Assembly (NCBI GenBank): GCA_029062895.1
Contig: JAIDPF010000074.1
Coordinates: forward strand, 1-64,000
DNA from: Lachnospiraceae bacterium
Lineage (GTDB): Bacteria > Bacillota > Clostridia > Lachnospirales > Lachnospiraceae
Reading direction: 5' to 3'
Length of the DNA: 64,000 nt
Translations under genes and position numbers: made by a program
The notes under the pieces: generated by a model
Databases searched by the model: none
What the model was told of the DNA's origin: nothing
The model's input: only the letters and a program-made list of their open reading frames with translations
In this document: positions 45,191-53,229 of the stretch, piece after piece
Position numbering within the stretch: position 1 is the first letter of the stretch
How the letters are laid out: each line of letters begins with the position of its first letter

Positions 45191-46459
45191 ATGAAGGTAT
45201 TATGGATCTGCAACTTAATGCCGGCGATCATTGCCAAAACATTGCATAAACCGGCGACCAATAAGGAAGGCTGGGTTATGGGAACCATATCGCAGGCGAT
45301 CAAAAACCGCAATCTGACTCTGGGTATTGCATTTCCGGTGTCTGAGGAGGAACCAGTGCATGGGCAGGTGGATGATATTGCATATTTTGGGTTCTATGAG
45401 GACAGCGGACATCCGGAAAAGTATGACAATTCTCTGGAGTCTTTTCTGGGGCTGATTTGTGAAGAGTTTCAGCCGGATGTGATTCACTGTTTTGGTACGG
45501 AATATCCCCATACGCTGGCGATGCTTCGGATTAAGGAATGGAAAAGCCGTGTTCTGGTTCATCTACAGGGTATCGTAGATATCTGCGCTTCGCTGTATTA
45601 CGCAGGTATACCGGCAGATGTGTCAGAGAGAGCAACCTTGCGCGATATGATAAAAAAGGACAGTATCTGGCGGCAGAAGGAAAAATTTGAAAAGCGGGGA
45701 GAAAATGAAAAAGAAGTGCTTCGGATTGCGGAGTATGTTTGTGGAAGGACGGAGTTTGATAAACGATATCTGGAGGATATCAATAAATCATGTACTTATT
45801 ATACGATCAATGAGACGCTGCGTCAGGATTTTTATGGACCAAGATGGAAATTGGCAAACTGCGTCAGACATACGATTTTTGTGGCACAGGGTAATTATCC
45901 CATCAAAGGAATTCATTATATGATTATGGCGCTTGCCAAGATCAGGGAAGATTATCCGGACGTCCATCTTTATGTGTCCGGCGACAATGTGACTGCTTAT
46001 AGGACATTAAAGGATAAGATTAAGATATCGTCCTATGGAAAATATCTGCGTGATCTGATGCGAGAGCATCATCTGGAGGAACATGTGACCTTTCTGGGAC
46101 AACTGACCTCGCAGGAAATGGTAGAAAGATATCTGAAAACACACGTTTATGTCATTCCGTCGGTGATAGAAAACTCACCGAATTCCTTAGGGGAGGCAAT
46201 GCTTCTTGGTATGCCCTGTGTTGCGGCAAGAGTTGGAGGGATTCCCTCACTGGCGAAGGAAGAAGAAGAGGTTCTTATGTATGCGGTGGAAGATACGGAT
46301 GCTTTGGCGGAAGCGGTTAAGAAACTGTTTCGAGATGAGAAGCTGGCAGAGGAGCTGGGGCAGGCGGCCCATGCAAGAGCTGTGCTTACCCATGATGCAC
46401 AGGCGAATTATAAAATGTTGTGCTGGGTATATGATGCTATAGCACAGAATAATAAGTAG
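45191..46459 (+). CDS. Glycosyltransferase family 4
   Basis: A 422-residue GT-B retaining transferase. MKVLWICNLMPAIIAK opens the acceptor domain; VIPSVIENSPNSLGEAMLLG holds the EX7E-type acidic pair in the donor domain; GGIPSLAKEEE follows. ATG 45191 after GAAAGGAT is preferred to the in-frame ATG at 45179. It acts at the cytoplasmic face on lipid-linked intermediates in such loci. Confidence 0.88.
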   Translation: MKVLWICNLMPAIIAKTLHKPATNKEGWVMGTISQAIKNRNLTLGIAFPVSEEEPVHGQVDDIAYFGFYEDSGHPEKYDNSLESFLGLICEEFQPDVIHCFGTEYPHTLAMLRIKEWKSRVLVHLQGIVDICASLYYAGIPADVSERATLRDMIKKDSIWRQKEKFEKRGENEKEVLRIAEYVCGRTEFDKRYLEDINKSCTYYTINETLRQDFYGPRWKLANCVRHTIFVAQGNYPIKGIHYMIMALAKIREDYPDVHLYVSGDNVTAYRTLKDKIKISSYGKYLRDLMREHHLEEHVTFLGQLTSQEMVERYLKTHVYVIPSVIENSPNSLGEAMLLGMPCVAARVGGIPSLAKEEEEVLMYAVEDTDALAEAVKKLFRDEKLAEELGQAAHARAVLTHDAQANYKMLCWVYDAIAQNNK

Positions 46460-46462
46460 GTA

Positions 46463-46564
46463 GATTGAAAAATAAGATTGATATCTTATTTTTCAATCGG
46501 CAATTTGAGTCAGAGCCTCAAATTGCCTTGGTCGCAGCAAGCTGCTCTGGCATGGGGGATTATT
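46463..46564 (+). promoter_or_regulatory. Structured intergenic leader, copy 6 (before first paralogous GT4)
   Basis: The first 36 nt (16-bp hairpin) are identical to 42920-42955. GGCAATTTGAG (46499-46509) pairs perfectly with CTCAAATTGCC (46517-46527). GCAG-caag-CTGC (46534-46545) precedes GGCATGGGGG, TTATT and ATG 46565. The second hairpin keeps pairing with a changed loop. Confidence 0.6.
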
Positions 46565-47776
46565 ATGAAGCTTACATTCATTACGAATTATCTGACCCAT
46601 CATCAGCTGCCGTTTACGGAGGAGATGTACCGGCGGCTGGGCAGTGATTTTGTTTTTATCGCCACGAATCATATGGATGAGGAGCGGATCAGGATGGGAT
46701 GGGCGATCGAAGACCAGAACCGGTATCCGTACATCCGGTTTTATGACGATGATATGCAGCTTTGCGAAAATCTGGTTATGGACTGCGATGTGCTGATCTG
46801 CGGCGGAACCCATGAATTGTATATTCGACGGCGGATTGAGGCGGGAAAGATCACTTTGCGGTATTTTGAACGCCTTTATAAAAAGGGACAGTGGCGTGCA
46901 TTTACGCCAAGGGGTTATATTAAGAAATGGAAAGAGCATACTGCCCAGAGAAAAAAACCGATCTATCTTCTTTGCGCTGGAGCGTATGTGGCATCTGATT
47001 TTCATTTGTTTCGGGCTTATCCCGAAAAAATGTTAAAATGGGGATATTTTCCGCCGTTTATTCAATATGACTTGTGGGAATTGATGGAGGGGAAGAAGAG
47101 AAGCTGCGATATCCTTTGGACCGGACGGATGATTGACTGGAAACATGCTGAAGATGCTGTGGAAGCGTTGAAACTGGTTTTAGAGAGGAAAGACGTGAAA
47201 ATAGATATTCATCTGACAATGATCGGAGATGGGGAATGTGCATCCCGGATTAAGGGCATGCTAAAGAAGGAAGTGACTGCCGGAAAAAGGCTTTCCGATG
47301 TTGTCACTTTACAGCCGTTTATGAGACCGGACGAAGTACGGCGTATTATGGAAAAGAGCGATATCTATCTGATGACCAGCGACTATGAGGAAGGTTGGGG
47401 AGCCGTGGTTAATGAAGCAATGAACAGTGGCTGCGCGGTCATTGCTTCCGCTGGTGCGGGAAGTGTGCCGTACCTGATTCGTCACGGGGAGAACGGCATG
47501 GTATACCGCAGTGGCGATGTCGAAGAACTGGCTGGATATTTAGAACGGTTGGTCAATGATGCTTCTCTTAGAAAAAAGCTAGGGATCGCAGCCTATAAAA
47601 CCATTGCGGACCAGTGGAATCCCAGCGTGGCCGCGGAGCGGATGGTGGGGTTCTGTAAGCTGTTGGTGCAGGGGGAATACCGGCCGGAATCGGAAGGACC
47701 ATTGTCGTCTGCGGAGCTGATCGAACCAAAGAAGGGATATGAATATTGTCATAGAAACGGAAGATCATACGATTAA
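46565..47776 (+). CDS. Glycosyltransferase family 4, paralogue 1
   Basis: A 403-residue GT-B enzyme. The acceptor domain starts MKLTFITNYLTHHQLPF; the donor domain has LWTGRMIDWKHAEDAVEAL and EEGWGAVVNEAMNSG with the acidic pair. It is closely related along its whole length to the next gene (47964), including a rare middle stretch (ERLYKKGQW, YLLCAGAYVASDF) and the C-terminal LIEPKKGYEY, so the pair arose by tandem duplication. ATG 46565 is within the leader-defined start; a longer reading begins in the hairpin. Confidence 0.87.
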   Translation: MKLTFITNYLTHHQLPFTEEMYRRLGSDFVFIATNHMDEERIRMGWAIEDQNRYPYIRFYDDDMQLCENLVMDCDVLICGGTHELYIRRRIEAGKITLRYFERLYKKGQWRAFTPRGYIKKWKEHTAQRKKPIYLLCAGAYVASDFHLFRAYPEKMLKWGYFPPFIQYDLWELMEGKKRSCDILWTGRMIDWKHAEDAVEALKLVLERKDVKIDIHLTMIGDGECASRIKGMLKKEVTAGKRLSDVVTLQPFMRPDEVRRIMEKSDIYLMTSDYEEGWGAVVNEAMNSGCAVIASAGAGSVPYLIRHGENGMVYRSGDVEELAGYLERLVNDASLRKKLGIAAYKTIADQWNPSVAAERMVGFCKLLVQGEYRPESEGPLSSAELIEPKKGYEYCHRNGRSYD

Positions 47777-47963
47777 TGAATAAAGATGGTTTTATATTTC
47801 GGGATTAATAAAGTCTTAATTGGTTATGGATCTTTAAGGATATATAGGTAATTGCGAAAGAGTTATGTAAACCTAATGAGTGGAATTGTGGAGCGAAAAA
47901 TTAGTAAGTAATTATTTCGCAAACGCCTATTAGGGATATAGAAAGAAAGGAGTCTGCTGCTAG
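47777..47963. other. Non-coding spacer with degenerate palindromic repeat
   Basis: It contains AAAGAGTTATGTAAAC (47867-47882 region), which matches the right end of the long palindromic elements, and the inverse pairs TTGCGAAA/TTTCGCAA and CCTAAT/ATTAGG. It looks like a decayed or rearranged copy; no matching left end with the full inner arms is left. Confidence 0.35.
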
Positions 47964-49139
47964 ATGCAGATCATCTTTGTATCAAATTATATCAATCATC
48001 ATCAGCTTCCGTTTTGCAAGGCAATGCTGGCACAGAACGAAGGAGAGTTCTTCTTTATCCAGACGGAGCCCATGGAGCAGGAGCGGACGGCGATGGGTTG
48101 GGCATTAGATGTGAAAGAATATCCTTTTGTAAGATGCTATTATGAGGAGCCGGAAAGCTGCCAGAAGTTGATCGATGAAGGAGAGATCGTTATTTTTGGC
48201 GGTGTGGAGGAGGAATCCTATATTGAACCCCGGCTGGAATCCGGTAAGCTGACGATCAGATGCAGTGAACGGATCTATAAGGAGGGACAATGGAAATTTA
48301 TTTCTCCCAGAGGATTGAAGAAGAAGTATCATGATCATATCCGTTACCGGAAAAAGAATGTTTATCTGCTTTGTGCCGGTGGGTATGTGGCATCGGATTT
48401 TCAACTGATTCATGCATATCCGGGGAAGATGTTTGTCTGGGGTTATTTTCCAGAGTTTATAGAATACCGGGCAGATGAACTGATGGATCATAAAAATGCT
48501 GACGGAAGTACGGAAATTCTGTGGGCGGGACGTATGATCGACTGGAAGCATCCTGAGCATGCGATTGAAGCGGTGAAGGATGTGCTTAAGGAGGATCCTA
48601 AGATCCACTTGACGATGGCGGGCGGCGGTGAGATGGAACCGCAGCTGAAACAGATGGCGGCGGAACTAGGAGTAGAAGGAAGCATCACATTTACCGGGTA
48701 TTTAAATCCAAAAGAGATCAGAGAGAAGATGCTGGCTGCAGATATCTTTTTGTTTACCAGTGATTATAAAGAGGGCTGGGGAGCTGTCTTAAATGAAGCT
48801 ATGAACAGCGGCTGCGCGGTCATCGCGTCCTCCGGCATCGGGGCAGTTCCGTATCTTTTACGCCATGGAAAAAACGGTATGGTGTATCGTAATGGAAAGA
48901 AAAAGGAATTAAAGCAATACGTCAGGGAACTCGTGGAACAAAAAGGAATGTGCCGCAGTCTTGGCTTGGCGGCTTATGAAACAATCCGTAATACATGGAA
49001 TGCCGATGTGGCGGCGATAAACCTGCTGCGTCTTCTACGATCCATACGGATGGAACAACCGGAAGCGGCAGTAAGCGGTCCGGCAAGCTGCGCGGATATC
49101 ATTGCGCCGCGAAAGGGATATATGTATACACGAAGATAA
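47964..49139 (+). CDS. Glycosyltransferase family 4, paralogue 2
   Basis: A 391-residue GT-B enzyme and tandem paralogue of the preceding gene: MQIIFVSNYINHHQLPF at the start, SERIYKEGQWKFISPRG, YLLCAGGYVASDFQL, EGWGAVLNEAMNSGCAVIAS and C-terminal IIAPRKGYMYTRR all correspond. GAAAGGAG precedes ATG 47964. The two may add successive, similar residues of one branch. Specificity is unknown. Confidence 0.87.
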   Translation: MQIIFVSNYINHHQLPFCKAMLAQNEGEFFFIQTEPMEQERTAMGWALDVKEYPFVRCYYEEPESCQKLIDEGEIVIFGGVEEESYIEPRLESGKLTIRCSERIYKEGQWKFISPRGLKKKYHDHIRYRKKNVYLLCAGGYVASDFQLIHAYPGKMFVWGYFPEFIEYRADELMDHKNADGSTEILWAGRMIDWKHPEHAIEAVKDVLKEDPKIHLTMAGGGEMEPQLKQMAAELGVEGSITFTGYLNPKEIREKMLAADIFLFTSDYKEGWGAVLNEAMNSGCAVIASSGIGAVPYLLRHGKNGMVYRNGKKKELKQYVRELVEQKGMCRSLGLAAYETIRNTWNADVAAINLLRLLRSIRMEQPEAAVSGPASCADIIAPRKGYMYTRR

Positions 49140-49171
49140 CGCTATAAGAAAGCTTTTTTGGGAGAAAAGAA

Positions 49172-50656
49172 ATGCTGTTTCCAAGTAATATATTTTTATT
49201 TTGTTTTTTGCCGGTCGTGCTGGTTTTATACTATGGCGGCTGCCATGTGCTGCTGAAAAATCACATGGGTGCAAAGAATATTTTGCTGCTGATCGCAAGC
49301 CTGATATTTTATGCTTATGGGGAAGGATGGAATCTGATTCTTCTGATCGTTTCCATAGGGATGAATTATGTTTTTGGCCTGTTACTTGAAAGATTGACTG
49401 GCGCCGGGACACATTCCGGCGGAAATGGCGGTATATTATCGGTTACTTCTGAAAAAGCAGGCGGAGAACGGACGGGAGTTAAAAGAAGCGGATGGAGAAG
49501 AACCGTGTTTGTACTGGCATTAGCAGGAAATCTGGGAATGCTTTTTGTATTTAAGTATCTTGATTTTGTAATCGCGAACAGTAACCGTTTTTTTCATGCA
49601 AATCTTCCATTGACAGAGATTGCGCTTCCCATCGGCATTTCTTTTTTTACCTTTCAGGCGCTTTCTTATATCATAGACGTATATCGCGGTACAGTCCGTG
49701 TACAGCGGGATCCGGTCAAGCTGGGATTGTACATCGCGCTATTCCCTCAGCTTGTTGCAGGACCTGTAGTTCGTTATGACGCGATCGAGAAGCAGATGGA
49801 TGAGAGGAAGGAATCGTATCTGCTGTTTGGAGAGGGAGTGGTACGGTTTATTGTCGGTCTTGGAAAAAAGGTGCTGCTTGCGGATACAATGGCGCTGTTT
49901 GCTTCAAGGATACTGACGGAGATCTCCGGTGGCAGTTCGATCAGCGTTTCGATGGCATGGCTTGGAGCGGTGGCTTATACATTGCAGATCTATTATGATT
50001 TTTCAGGATATTCGGATATGGCGATCGGTCTTGGTAAAATGTTTGGATTTACATTTATGGAAAACTTTAACTATCCGTATATTTCAAAAAGTGTATCGGA
50101 ATTTTGGCGCAGGTGGCATATTTCTATTGCTACATGGTTTCGCGATTATGTATATATTCCATTAGGTGGCAATACCCATGACTGGCGCATTTACCGGAAT
50201 ATTTTTGTTGTCTGGCTTTTGACCGGTTTGTGGCATGGTGCGGGATGGACGTATATCATGTGGGGAATGTTGTATTTCGTTGTGCTGGTGGCAGAGCGTC
50301 TGACCGGACTTGGGAGGAAAAGAAAACTTCCGCCGGTGGTTGACCATATCTATACAATGCTGATCGTTATCGTTGGTATGGCGATCTTTATGTCGCCGTC
50401 ATTGTCGGTCGCAATGCAGTATTTAAGAAATATGTTTGGAATCGGCGCGGCGGGAGTCGTAGACGCAGTGACGGTATTTTATCTGAAGGATAACTGGATC
50501 TTCTTTACGCTGGCGGTACTGTTTGTCACACCGATTGGGAAGAAATTAGAGAAGATCTCTTGGTTGTATCAGATCCTTTTGGGATTCGTGTTACTGCTGT
50601 CGATTGTCTATATCCTGAAGGGAAATTATAGTCCGTTTATCTACTTTAGCTTTTGA
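49172..50656 (+). CDS. MBOAT-family O-acyltransferase (AlgI/DltB-like)
   Basis: A 494-residue membrane O-acyltransferase with about ten spans. The family's catalytic His lies in LLTGLWHGAGWTYIMWG, and the region NFNYPYISKSVSEFWRRWHIS is typical of AlgI/DltB/PatA. A polar insert (about 76-108) is variable. It transfers acyl, usually acetyl, groups across the membrane onto extracellular glycan with help from a secreted SGNH partner, here the DHHW gene downstream. GGGAGAA precedes the start. Confidence 0.9.
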   Translation: MLFPSNIFLFCFLPVVLVLYYGGCHVLLKNHMGAKNILLLIASLIFYAYGEGWNLILLIVSIGMNYVFGLLLERLTGAGTHSGGNGGILSVTSEKAGGERTGVKRSGWRRTVFVLALAGNLGMLFVFKYLDFVIANSNRFFHANLPLTEIALPIGISFFTFQALSYIIDVYRGTVRVQRDPVKLGLYIALFPQLVAGPVVRYDAIEKQMDERKESYLLFGEGVVRFIVGLGKKVLLADTMALFASRILTEISGGSSISVSMAWLGAVAYTLQIYYDFSGYSDMAIGLGKMFGFTFMENFNYPYISKSVSEFWRRWHISIATWFRDYVYIPLGGNTHDWRIYRNIFVVWLLTGLWHGAGWTYIMWGMLYFVVLVAERLTGLGRKRKLPPVVDHIYTMLIVIVGMAIFMSPSLSVAMQYLRNMFGIGAAGVVDAVTVFYLKDNWIFFTLAVLFVTPIGKKLEKISWLYQILLGFVLLLSIVYILKGNYSPFIYFSF

Positions 50657-50682
50657 GGCGCGGCTTGATTTTTAAAATTTCC

Positions 50683-50825
50683 GTTGCGCAACATAGACAA
50701 TATCACCGCAGGGCACGCTGCCGCTGCGCACGCTCTGCAGCGGCACTAGGATGCCAAAATACGGCATCTAAGTGCCGGCGAGCGTACAAGCACCCTGCTT
50801 GTGATATTGCTCTATATTGCGCAAC
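50683..50825. repeat. 143-bp branched palindromic element
   Basis: GTTGCGCAA (50683-50691) pairs with TTGCGCAAC at the other end (50817-50825). AATATCAC pairs with GTGATATT and GCAGGG with CCCTGC. Inside are two further hairpins, CCGCTGC/GCAGCGG and CGGCACT..GATGCC/GGCATC..AGTGCCG. The 50657-51045 gap has no gene: this element is followed 31 nt later by palindrome copy C. It is more GC-rich than the surroundings. No second copy was seen in the window. Confidence 0.65.
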
Positions 50826-50856
50826 TGGGTTACTGAAATGTAGGAAACTTGAAGGA

Positions 50857-50952
50857 GATTTACATAACCTGAAGTTTGAGAATCTATGTTCCAAAAATGA
50901 TTTCATTTATGATGTTAGAACATAGATTCTCAAACGAAGAGTTATGTAAATC
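50857..50952. repeat. Long palindromic element, copy C (before DHHW gene)
   Basis: GATTTACATAAC pairs with GTTATGTAAATC at the ends (12 bp). GTTTGAGAATCTATGTTC (50874-50891) pairs perfectly with 50918-50935 (18 bp). The loop contains TGATTTCATTTATGATG as in copies A and B. Confidence 0.8.
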
Positions 50953-51045
50953 GGTCAAAAGAATTGTATAAAGAAACCGGGCATCACAAGAACGATTATG
51001 ACTTAATTCAACTATAATATGGCATATTTATGAGAGGAAAAAAAT

Positions 51046-52194
51046 ATGGCAGAAAAGAATATGAAAGAAAAGAAAAAATGGCATTTAGGGATACTGATAT
51101 TTTTCCTGATGGTCATCGTGGTCGGGACAACGCTTAATCTGTTGGAGTTTTTAAGGCGTTCCGAACCGGAAGGAAGGATGCGTGGCTTGAATCAACTGGT
51201 AACGGTAGAGGATGCTGCTATCAACGCGTGGGGCGGATTTCAAAGGCTGCTGGGAAAACAGGCGGCATATGGTTCGACATTTTATGAGGATGTAACTCTT
51301 TTGAAAAATGGTTACGCTACAATGGCGGATCGCGATCCCAGTTACGCGGCGGCGGTGGAAGGCGCTGAGGGGGCTTATGCTCTGGCACAGGAGATCGGAG
51401 CGGAATTTTTGTATGTACAGACGCCGGCAAAGCAGAGATATGAAGAAGAATTTCCATCGGGTGTTATAAATTATTCTATGAATAAGCATGAAGGCGCGGT
51501 CAGTAGTTTAAGACAGGCTGGCATCCCGTTGATTGATATGTGGGAAGTATTGGAGCAGAGCGGGGCAGAATGGTATGACTATTTTTATCAGTCGGATCAT
51601 CACTGGAGGAATAATGCGGCATTTCTTGCATATCAGGAAATCTGCGGCTTTATGGCGGAATGTGGCATGCCCATCCATCAGGAATATCTGGAAGAATCAC
51701 AATATGAGAAGATACTGTATGAAGATGTGTTTTTAGGCACCCATGCCAGAATGGCGGGAACGCTGTATGCAGGGTTGGATGATTATGAATTGTGGCTGCC
51801 CTTATTTGATACGGCATTTACGCTGGATGTGGCGTCTCAGGGGATCCATCTGGAGGGCAGTTTTGAGGATTGCTTTGTTCATTATGAGAATCTGGATCAT
51901 CCCAGTTTTGATTATTATGCATATTATGCGTATTTAAAAGAGGATTTTGACTGTTTTGAGATCGTCAATCAAAACAATCCCGAAGGGGCGCATGTGCTGA
52001 TTGTCAGGGATTCCAGCGCGGTGCCGGTATCGGTATTTCTGGCAGAGCAGTGTTCTGAGCTGGATATTCTGGATCTCAGATATTCCGGTGAACAGGATAT
52101 GATTTCGTATATCAGGGAGCAGCAGCCGGATTTGATCTTATATATCTTTGGGCCGGGGTATCTTGGCAATGAAGGCGCGATGATACTAAGATAG
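51046..52194 (+). CDS. DHHW-family (AlgJ/AlgX-like) polysaccharide acetylation protein
   Basis: A 382-residue protein with an N-terminal signal anchor (about 14-35) and an extracellular SGNH-hydrolase-like domain. QSDHHWRN near residues 183-190 holds the DHHW motif and VRDSSAVP near 322-329 the family's Ser region. With the MBOAT gene upstream it forms the usual pair for O-acetylating exopolysaccharide. GAGAGGA precedes the start. Two palindromic elements separate the pair, an unusually large gap for this unit. Confidence 0.88.
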   Translation: MAEKNMKEKKKWHLGILIFFLMVIVVGTTLNLLEFLRRSEPEGRMRGLNQLVTVEDAAINAWGGFQRLLGKQAAYGSTFYEDVTLLKNGYATMADRDPSYAAAVEGAEGAYALAQEIGAEFLYVQTPAKQRYEEEFPSGVINYSMNKHEGAVSSLRQAGIPLIDMWEVLEQSGAEWYDYFYQSDHHWRNNAAFLAYQEICGFMAECGMPIHQEYLEESQYEKILYEDVFLGTHARMAGTLYAGLDDYELWLPLFDTAFTLDVASQGIHLEGSFEDCFVHYENLDHPSFDYYAYYAYLKEDFDCFEIVNQNNPEGAHVLIVRDSSAVPVSVFLAEQCSELDILDLRYSGEQDMISYIREQQPDLILYIFGPGYLGNEGAMILR

Positions 52195-52220
52195 TGAGAT
52201 GATATTTGGAGAGGATTTCA

Positions 52221-53072
52221 ATGATGTCCGAAACTGCAATGAAATTTTTCGTCAGATGTAAGAAATGGTTTTTATGGGTTGGAATCATTGTGGCGCTTTT
52301 ATGCTTCTTTCACTATGAAAACTACCATCTTGTTGTGACGGAATTTGCATATGTCAATGAGTCTGTTGAAAATTATCCGGACGGATACCGGATCGTTCAG
52401 ATTTCTGATCTGCATAACGCGGTTTTTGGCAGGAATCAACGGGCTCTGATTGATAGAATTACGGAATTAGCGCCCGATATGGTTGTGATCACAGGAGATA
52501 TCGTTGACTCGAATCATACGGACATCGATGTGGCGATAGATCTGGTCGATCAGATGGCGGGACTGTGTCCCGTATATTACGTAACCGGAAACCATGAATA
52601 TTGGCTGGATGAGGGCGACAGACGGAGGCTGTTTGAGGAAATGGAACAGGCGGGCGCGGTCCTTCTGTTTAATGACGCGGTTACTGTAGATGCTTCCGGC
52701 GGTTCATTTGATCTGATCGGATTGGATGACAAAAGTCTTGCCGACGATACGCTTAAGGCACTTTTAAGTGAATGTGACAGTGAAACGCTAAATATCGTTC
52801 TTGCCCACGAGCCGCAGTACATAGAAAAATACGCTGTGACAGACGCCGATCTGGTTTTATGCGGACATGTGCACGGAGGTCAGTTTATTTTACCGTTGAT
52901 AGGACCGGTGGTTGCGCCGGATCAGGGATTATTTCCAAAATATACGTCCGGGGCATACTATATGGATGATATGACCATGTTTGTCAGTAGAGGGCTTGGC
53001 AACAGTATTATCCCTGTCAGGTTATTTAATGATCCAGAAGTGGTATGCATTGATCTGTCGGCAAGGAATTAG
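52221..53072 (+). CDS. Membrane-anchored metallophosphoesterase (YkoQ/YaeI-like)
   Basis: A 283-residue calcineurin-like phosphoesterase with one N-terminal span (about 12-32). Metal-binding motifs are QISDLHNAVFG, VITGDIVDS, VTGNHEYW and CGHVHGGQF. Related proteins hydrolyse phospholipids or UDP-sugar lipids near the membrane; the substrate is not predictable here. ATG 52221 follows GGAGAGG; two adjacent ATGs (52221, 52224) exist. Confidence 0.9.
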   Translation: MMSETAMKFFVRCKKWFLWVGIIVALLCFFHYENYHLVVTEFAYVNESVENYPDGYRIVQISDLHNAVFGRNQRALIDRITELAPDMVVITGDIVDSNHTDIDVAIDLVDQMAGLCPVYYVTGNHEYWLDEGDRRRLFEEMEQAGAVLLFNDAVTVDASGGSFDLIGLDDKSLADDTLKALLSECDSETLNIVLAHEPQYIEKYAVTDADLVLCGHVHGGQFILPLIGPVVAPDQGLFPKYTSGAYYMDDMTMFVSRGLGNSIIPVRLFNDPEVVCIDLSARN

Positions 53073-53114
53073 CTGTGGAATTTTGTTGCTTCGCAGTGCT
53101 AATTTGGCTTATTT

Positions 53115-53143
53115 TTGACAGCCTCTTGAAAAAAGAATATAAT
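53115..53143 (+). promoter_or_regulatory. Consensus promoter of the pseudaminic-acid operon
   Basis: TTGACA and TATAAT, both exact consensus hexamers with a 17-nt spacer, lie about 85 nt before pseB. It is the strongest promoter match in the window. Confidence 0.85.
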
Positions 53144-53229
53144 AAATTCAATTGTGCAATAATCTTTGATAAGGAATCATTGTTATCATAAGAAAAAGAG
53201 TGAAAAATGAGAGAAAGGAAATCAAACCC

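Noticed and set aside
50653..50925. 90-codon frame through the branched palindromic element
   Set aside because: The sequence is explained by inverted repeats, the protein is Cys/Arg-rich without family features, and it has no ribosome site of its own.
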